Source: Diplocarpon mali
Lineage: Eukaryota; Ascomycota; Leotiomycetes; Helotiales; Drepanopezizaceae
NCBI GenBank assembly: GCA_024741835.1
Contig: JAENRP010000173.1
Span: 70,977-94,344 of the forward strand
Direction of reading: 5' to 3'
DNA: 23,368 nt
Part shown: piece by piece, positions 19,008-23,368 of the stretch
How positions within the stretch are numbered: position 1 is the first letter of the stretch
Layout of the letters: the number at the start of each line of letters is the position of its first letter
Position numbers and translations under genes: made by a program
The notes under the pieces: generated by a model
Database searches by the model: none
What the model saw: the letters and a program-made list of their open reading frames with translations, nothing else
What the model was told of the DNA's origin: nothing

Positions 19008-20463
19008 CTACCTCCACATCAGCCCGCGCAGCCTGGCCTTCTCTTCGTCCCCTCCGAATATCGTGTCTACGGCACTCCGTGCCAGGTCACAGACTTCTGT
19101 CCTGGACAGGCCAAAGTGCTCGGTGATGAGGGCGTACTCGTTGGAGAGGCGACTGCCAAACACGCCCACATCATCCGTCTGTTGTTCCCTCTTCGCATTA
19201 GCCCGTGTGCCGTCACGGAGGAGGCTCGCGGACCTACACTCAAAGCAATGGGGCAGCCCGTCCCCCGCCACCAGCCAAAGTGGTGATCCCCATACGTCCC
19301 CGTGATCATCTTCCCATGCACGTTACCGCTCAGACACAGCTCCAGGCCCAGCTTTCTCCTCACGATCTCCTCCTTCACGTCGTCGGGCACGTGGATCACG
19401 TGCCCGATTCTCTGGGGCTGGTAATCAAGCAAGCACCACAGCTCCTCTGGCGTGCAGGATGGCGCCTCGGCGAAGTGGATGGTGATGGGGAGCTTGGCCT
19501 GGCGCGCTCTCTCGAACGCGGGCCTGAAGCGTGAGACGTCCCCGAGCGCCGGGTCGCCGCAGAGGTCGATGCCGACGACGCCGCGGGGCCGGTACTTCAA
19601 GGCAAGCGAGACGACTTCGAGGGCTGTGGCGGCGTCGTTGCGGCGGTCGATGGAGAGGAGGAGACGGCTGGTCATCGGGGCGCGGGGGGCGGTGGTGCAG
19701 GAGAGGATGGTGCGGACGTAGTCATCCTTCGTGATGTGGGCGGACGGGATGGCCCTCGGGGTCGTGCGCAGCTCGAGGTATACCACGCCGTCGGCTGCGA
19801 AATCCTCGAGGACGGATTGGGTGGTGTGTAGCAGGGACTCCTCGTCATCGCAGAGCTTGTAGATGTACCGGGAGAAGAGCGGGAAGAAACTACTCGAGCG
19901 GATGAGAGACTGCCTGGGCCGACGAAATCATGCATGTGGAGGGCGGGCGGCACAAGCGGAGGCGGGAGAGCGCAACACGAGCGCGGGGCGTGTGCCCGTG
20001 AACATGTCTCGGTGCCGGGAGGATGGAGTTGTCGGGGACGAGCGAAAGCACCATCAGCCCACGAGAAGCGAACTTCCGACAGACGCGCATCTGTCGGGGC
20101 GAGGCCAAGCAAAGAGGATGATACTCACGTGTCCAGGTTGTAATCGCACTTACCCGGCGGCATCGTCAGCAACGGGTCTTCCACGGTCGTCTCGCCGCGA
20201 CTCTTCTTGCGCAGCCACACCTCGTGAAGGCATTCCCGCCGGATACTGCCACTCAGGTGAGCGTGAAGCTATGCGCACTTTCTCAGCCCTGTGTGCGCCA
20301 CAGCATCGAGAAGGCGGAGAAGGAGGGTGGCGGAAGGGCGATGGCATTGCGTGCTCGTGCCCGCGAGATGCACGCACGCGAGCGGGAGGGGGGTTATCTC
20401 TGGGAAGGCTGAGCTGACAGGCGGCGGGCTTACCTCGAGCTTTGGCAAGGCGACGAAATCCAT
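19008..20463 (-). CDS. Adenosine deaminase-like protein (ADAL/MAPDA type, N6-methyl-AMP deaminase)
   Basis: Four exons, 20463-20434, 20268-20129, 19889-19238 and 19178-19008, give 330 residues, close to the usual 340-360. Introns are 165, 239 and 59 nt, with GTAAGC, GTGAGT and GTAGGT donors; phases 0, 2 and 0 rejoin exactly. The metal-dependent hydrolase barrel is complete. The HxH zinc ligands H12 and H14 (KLELHAHLSGS) are formed across the first splice. H195 and the proton-donor E198 lie in ITIHFAEA, the catalytic H220 in RIGH, and D276-D277 in STDDVGVF across the last splice. The motif set (LHAHLSGSI, MPPGKCDY, DDVGVFGS) fits the cytosolic ADAL subgroup, which hydrolyses N6-methyl-AMP to IMP and methylamine during turnover of modified nucleotides, rather than secreted ADA2 enzymes. 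Older annotation may call it adenosine deaminase. The ATG at 20463 gives a 10-codon first exon and no signal peptide. It appears intact. Confidence 0.95.
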
Positions 20464-21010
20464 GCTGGCTGGCAGTGCTGGTCCGGGGATGGGTGGTGGT
20501 TGGGGAATGGTGTCGGCGAAGCTGGAATTTCAGTCGCGAGCCTCGGGATCTGGGTCAATTAATCTGGCGGATCTCGGTGGAGCGGATCGAGGGCTGTTGT
20601 CGCCCGGTGCCGTCAGTAGCCTCTGGATGAGGGGAGAGTCGAGGAGCGAGTTGTCCCGAGTGCCCCGGCCGCGGCGGAGTGGCTGGCTACTCTCACGTGA
20701 GGAGATCGATCACCCTTGGCCAGGCGGATTCGACGCGTTCGCCCTCTCTGAGCAGCACGGCGAGCAGTACGGCGACCAACATGGCAACCAACATGGCAAC
20801 CAACATGGCAACGCACCTCTCGCACTTCTCGGTCCAATCCTCCGCCCTACGGTTACGGCTGGCCCTCCGGAGTCCAAGAAAAGAGTTGTCGTATTGTATT
20901 GCCCCAAGGGATACGCCACGTAGGTAGAATGCAAGATCCAGAGCAGAGAAGTCTAGTCAAGCTCTCAAGAGAATCAGAATCAATACCAAAGGCTCCTGTC
21001 TAGTGTCACG
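20464..21010. other. Promoter side of the deaminase gene, no separate gene seen
   Basis: A plus-strand frame (20291-20923) runs antisense across the first exon and intron of the deaminase gene and through a 12-bp minisatellite. Its composition and the repeat suggest that it is fortuitous. Confidence 0.45.
20750..20809. repeat. 12-bp minisatellite, five graded copies
   Basis: Successive copies are GAGCAGCACGGC, GAGCAGTACGGC, GACCAACATGGC, AACCAACATGGC and AACCAACATGGC. Adjacent copies differ by zero to three bases, as expected from stepwise slippage. It lies about 290 bp upstream of the deaminase start codon on the other strand. Confidence 0.9.
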
Positions 21011-22010
21011 TGATACGGCCGCATATAGTCAGCTGCGTAGAACGTGACTCTTATATGCACGGTTCGAACATCTACACTTGGAATCGTGGGACTTCCTGCG
21101 CCTCCTCCACCATGGGCCGGAACAACATCGTCCTCCCAACACCGAGCATCTCCTCCTGGACCGTCGCCCGCTCCCATCACCCGGAAGCCAGCCGTCTCGA
21201 GGCCGGATCCCACCGCGGAGCGCTCTGCAATGGCGTCACGTCGAGTTCTATTTCAAGTGAAGCGAGACCGCATCGCTACACACAGGATACTCGTACCCCG
21301 GCCTACGCGTTGTGACCGGCAGCCCGATCCCCGTACAGACCCCACCCACCCCCTGAATCCAAGGCTCCCCCGTCCAGGCACAATTCCCAGCAGGACAAGT
21401 CGGCTCCAGGACGCGAGACTATTGATTGTGGCGGTAGCCTGGTTGCGGAGCTTATTGAAAGGAGACTTCCGTTCCGACGGGGAGACGCCTCGACCAACAA
21501 GTGGACAGACACTACGGGATGCCGGCATTCCCTCTCGCATACTCCCCCCCCCCCCTCTGGCTCTTCCTCGAGACTTGGGGCGAGGGGGAGCCGAGAAGAT
21601 CAGAATCTCTCGCCGTGGCGCGCAGCGGGAAGCCGGGGAGTTGACCCTTGGTCGGGTCATCTGGCAGCGGTGTTCGTCGATTGCATGCAGATGGAGGAGG
21701 CGGCAGTAAGGCCTACCGCACCGTGCCGTACAGGAGTTCCATGCCAGTGACGCCAGTCTCTTCCTCCGGGGAAAGTTCTTGATCCTGCGATATGGGACGA
21801 GGACTGCGACCGGAGGCAACGCCTACACATCATAACGCTGGATGATGTGAGGCGTGGGGACTCTGCAAAGGTCCCGATGCTTTGAAGACGCACATGTCCC
21901 AGCCCAGCACGACACGGCTCCGTGCTGGAGGTGGAAGAGAAAGCAAAGTGTTTCTCCTGGTAGGCCGCTGCGGAGCGGGGATGGAGGAGCTCTGATATCC
22001 CCTAGGTATC
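21010..22010. other. Spacer without supported genes
   Basis: A plus-strand frame of 221 codons (21044-21709) is open but is Arg/Pro-rich, crosses a C10 run near 21543-21552 and has no motif. Minus-strand frames overlap it. I see no intron-bounded gene model. Confidence 0.4.
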
Positions 22011-22060
22011 ACATTGCATTGCATGGCATTGCATGGCATGGCATGGCATCGCATCGCAAC
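22011..22060. repeat. 5-bp repeat GCATN (ten units)
   Basis: GCATT, GCATG and GCATC units in tandem, starting with ACATT and ending with GCAAC. Confidence 0.9.
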
Positions 22061-22174
22061 CCTGTAGATAGGAATTCACAGGCCTGGTATAGCTGCTCTC
22101 CTCTCCCGGTTGGGACTTTTCTCCCCGGCGCAGGGGCCAGGAGAGACGAGGTCCTAGATAGAGCACGAGTGTTC

Positions 22175-22213
22175 AGAGAGGGAGAGAGGGGGAGAGAGAG
22201 GGAGGGAGAGAGC
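22175..22213. repeat. Purine microsatellite (GAGAGGG-like)
   Basis: A run of G/A only, irregular GAGAGG units. Confidence 0.85.
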
Positions 22214-22273
22214 AAGGGACCTATGTGTGTATGTATATGTATAGATCTCTATATATCATATACAATATATATA

Positions 22274-22398
22274 TATACATCCATCTATACATCTATCTAT
22301 AAATCTATCTATACATCTATCTATACATCTATCTATACATCTATCTATACATCTATCTATACATCCATCTATACATCCATCTATACATCCATCTATAC
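22274..22398. repeat. 12-bp tandem array TATACATCTATC with variant units
   Basis: About ten copies. The first unit and the last three carry CCATC; the middle units carry CTATC, and one unit has TATAAATC. An AT dinucleotide run (22265-22277) precedes it. Confidence 0.92.
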
Positions 22399-22596
22399 TC
22401 AGGTAAATATCTTGCACCCGTCCATCTGCAGACACAATCCGAAGGACAGAGTCGTGGTAGGGCGGTCCGGCCAGGAGAGCGAGGGCATCTCGTGATTCGA
22501 GTCGATTGCGACGGTTTGCTCTCGAGCACAGCCCAGACCCTCGACCGTAGGCTTTGGGAAGTCTTGCTTGCTCTGCCACTGCTCTGGCCCGGTTGT

Positions 22597-22642
22597 CCGC
22601 CACCGCCTCCGCCACCGCCTCTGCCACCGCCTCCGCCACCAC
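22597..22642. repeat. GC-rich repeat (CCGCCACCGCCT)n
   Basis: Nearly four 12-bp units with single-base variants. It generates Pro-rich or Gly-rich shadow frames. Confidence 0.85.
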
Positions 22643-23211
22643 CGCACCGCAGCACATCGCGTCGCATCGCGGCCGCCTGGGGCTGGCCAGCCGGTCGTCA
22701 GGTTCGGTAAGCCGCAGTGCTCGGGATTCGTGCGCCGGGTCAACATCCTCCCTCGGCTTCCCTTGCCTTCGCGTCGTGCGCTGCGGTCCGGCCCTACAAG
22801 ATGCTTGCTTACTCATGCTGCCCTCCTTGCCCTGGCCCTGCTCGGCGCGGCTCTGCTCGGCACTATTCCGTGCTGGCTGCTGCTCCTTGCCGCGGACCTC
22901 TCGCGGACCCGAGCCTCTCCACCCGAACGTGGCCCGATGCCATCCATTCCATTCCATTCCACTCCGGATGACGGCCGCCTGCCCCTCCCCCCATTCACGG
23001 CAACACTCCAGCTGGACGGTCGCCGTATCCGAGCGGATCGTGATCTCGACTCTCGGGCTCGGCGGCTGGCTCTTGGCGCGGCTAATGAACCAACCACCTT
23101 GGCTCCGCTTCCTCTCACTGACTCTGCTGCTGCTCTCCGCAACGTCAACGTCCCTCCCTTCCCTCCCCCCTCCCTCTTCGTCAATCCAGCCAGTCGATAC
23201 TCAGATTCGGA
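22643..23211. other. Spacer without supported genes
   Basis: Plus- and minus-strand frames of 120-250 codons are open, but their products are low-complexity and run into flanking repeats. It includes a short CCATT repeat at 22941-22962. Confidence 0.4.
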
Positions 23212-23305
23212 TCCACATCCACATCCACATTCACATCCACATTCACATCCACATTCACATCCACATTCACATCCACATTCACATCCACATTCACATCCAC
23301 ATTCA
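23212..23305. repeat. 12-bp minisatellite (CCACATTCACAT)n
   Basis: About seven copies preceded by two CCACAT half-units, followed by GAGCAGAGCTGAGC repeats to about 23331. The unit differs from the 12-mer at 941-976 only in its last six bases. Confidence 0.93.
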
Positions 23306-23368
23306 GAGCAGAGCTGAGCTGAGCAGAGCAGCCAATTCGACCCTTCATCCTCGGCTCTCTGCAGATTC

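Noticed and set aside
19205..19734. Plus-strand frames of 67-109 codons inside the deaminase gene
   Set aside because: Shadows of the well-supported minus-strand exon 3.
21044..21709. 221-codon plus-strand frame
   Set aside because: Arg/Pro-rich, crosses a C10 run, overlaps equally long minus-strand frames, no recognisable motif.
22011..22398. Possible CRISPR-like array
   Set aside because: Units are contiguous with no spacers, and the genome is eukaryotic; these are microsatellites.
22256..23317. Frames of 233-249 codons on both strands
   Set aside because: Largely translations of 12-bp tandem arrays, which keep frame because the unit is a multiple of three.
1..23368. Secondary-metabolite or defence gene cluster
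   Set aside because: No polyketide or peptide synthetase, P450, transporter, NLR or nuclease motif is readable; the four confident genes are unrelated in function.

Overview
The window looks like nuclear DNA of a filamentous ascomycete (Pezizomycotina, most likely Sordariomycetes). Four genes can be read with confidence. Three of them are split by GT-AG introns (55-239 nt) that rejoin in the correct phase. Two of the four belong to recognisable eukaryotic families. Gene density is low (about 5.1 kb of coding sequence in 23.4 kb). Spacers carry many microsatellites, long C runs and pyrimidine tracts, and there is one AT-rich island that looks like mutated transposon DNA.

Layout. 1-2900: no confident gene, but simple repeats and one unassigned minus-strand frame. 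3072-5839 (+): three-exon gene for the four-BRCT replication and checkpoint scaffold Rad4/Cut5/Dpb11 (TopBP1 family), with a candidate MCB box (ACGCGT) and a 9-bp-stem hairpin just upstream. 5840-7600: spacer with one doubtful start-anchored frame at 6315. 7616-8139 (-): two-exon gene for a small acidic protein of unknown function. 8140-9950: nothing convincing. 9950-12300: patchwork of coding-like stretches on both strands, none of which makes a complete gene; possibly decayed coding DNA. 12368-13027 (-): single-exon gene for a 219-residue predicted membrane protein. 13925-14659 (+): open frame without a start codon. 14843-16340: AT-rich, ORF-free island with a possible LTR (TGTT...AACA next to a polypurine-tract-like sequence). 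16342-16929 (+): coding-like frame broken by one TAG. 17475-17948: overlapping aligned frames on both strands, unresolved. 19008-20463 (-): four-exon gene for an adenosine-deaminase-like enzyme (ADAL/MAPDA, N6-methyl-AMP deaminase type) with all catalytic residues. 20750-23368: repeats only, including several 12-bp minisatellites.

The genes do not form an obvious pathway or secondary-metabolite cluster. Rad4 acts in DNA replication and the ATR checkpoint; the ADAL enzyme acts in modified-purine salvage. I found no CRISPR, tRNA, rRNA or clear new biological system. The observations most worth testing are the two stop-interrupted coding relics, the LTR-like island and the three-fold repeat in the Rad4 tail. 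Splice sites, frames and coordinates were read by eye; family assignments come from motif recognition, not a database search.
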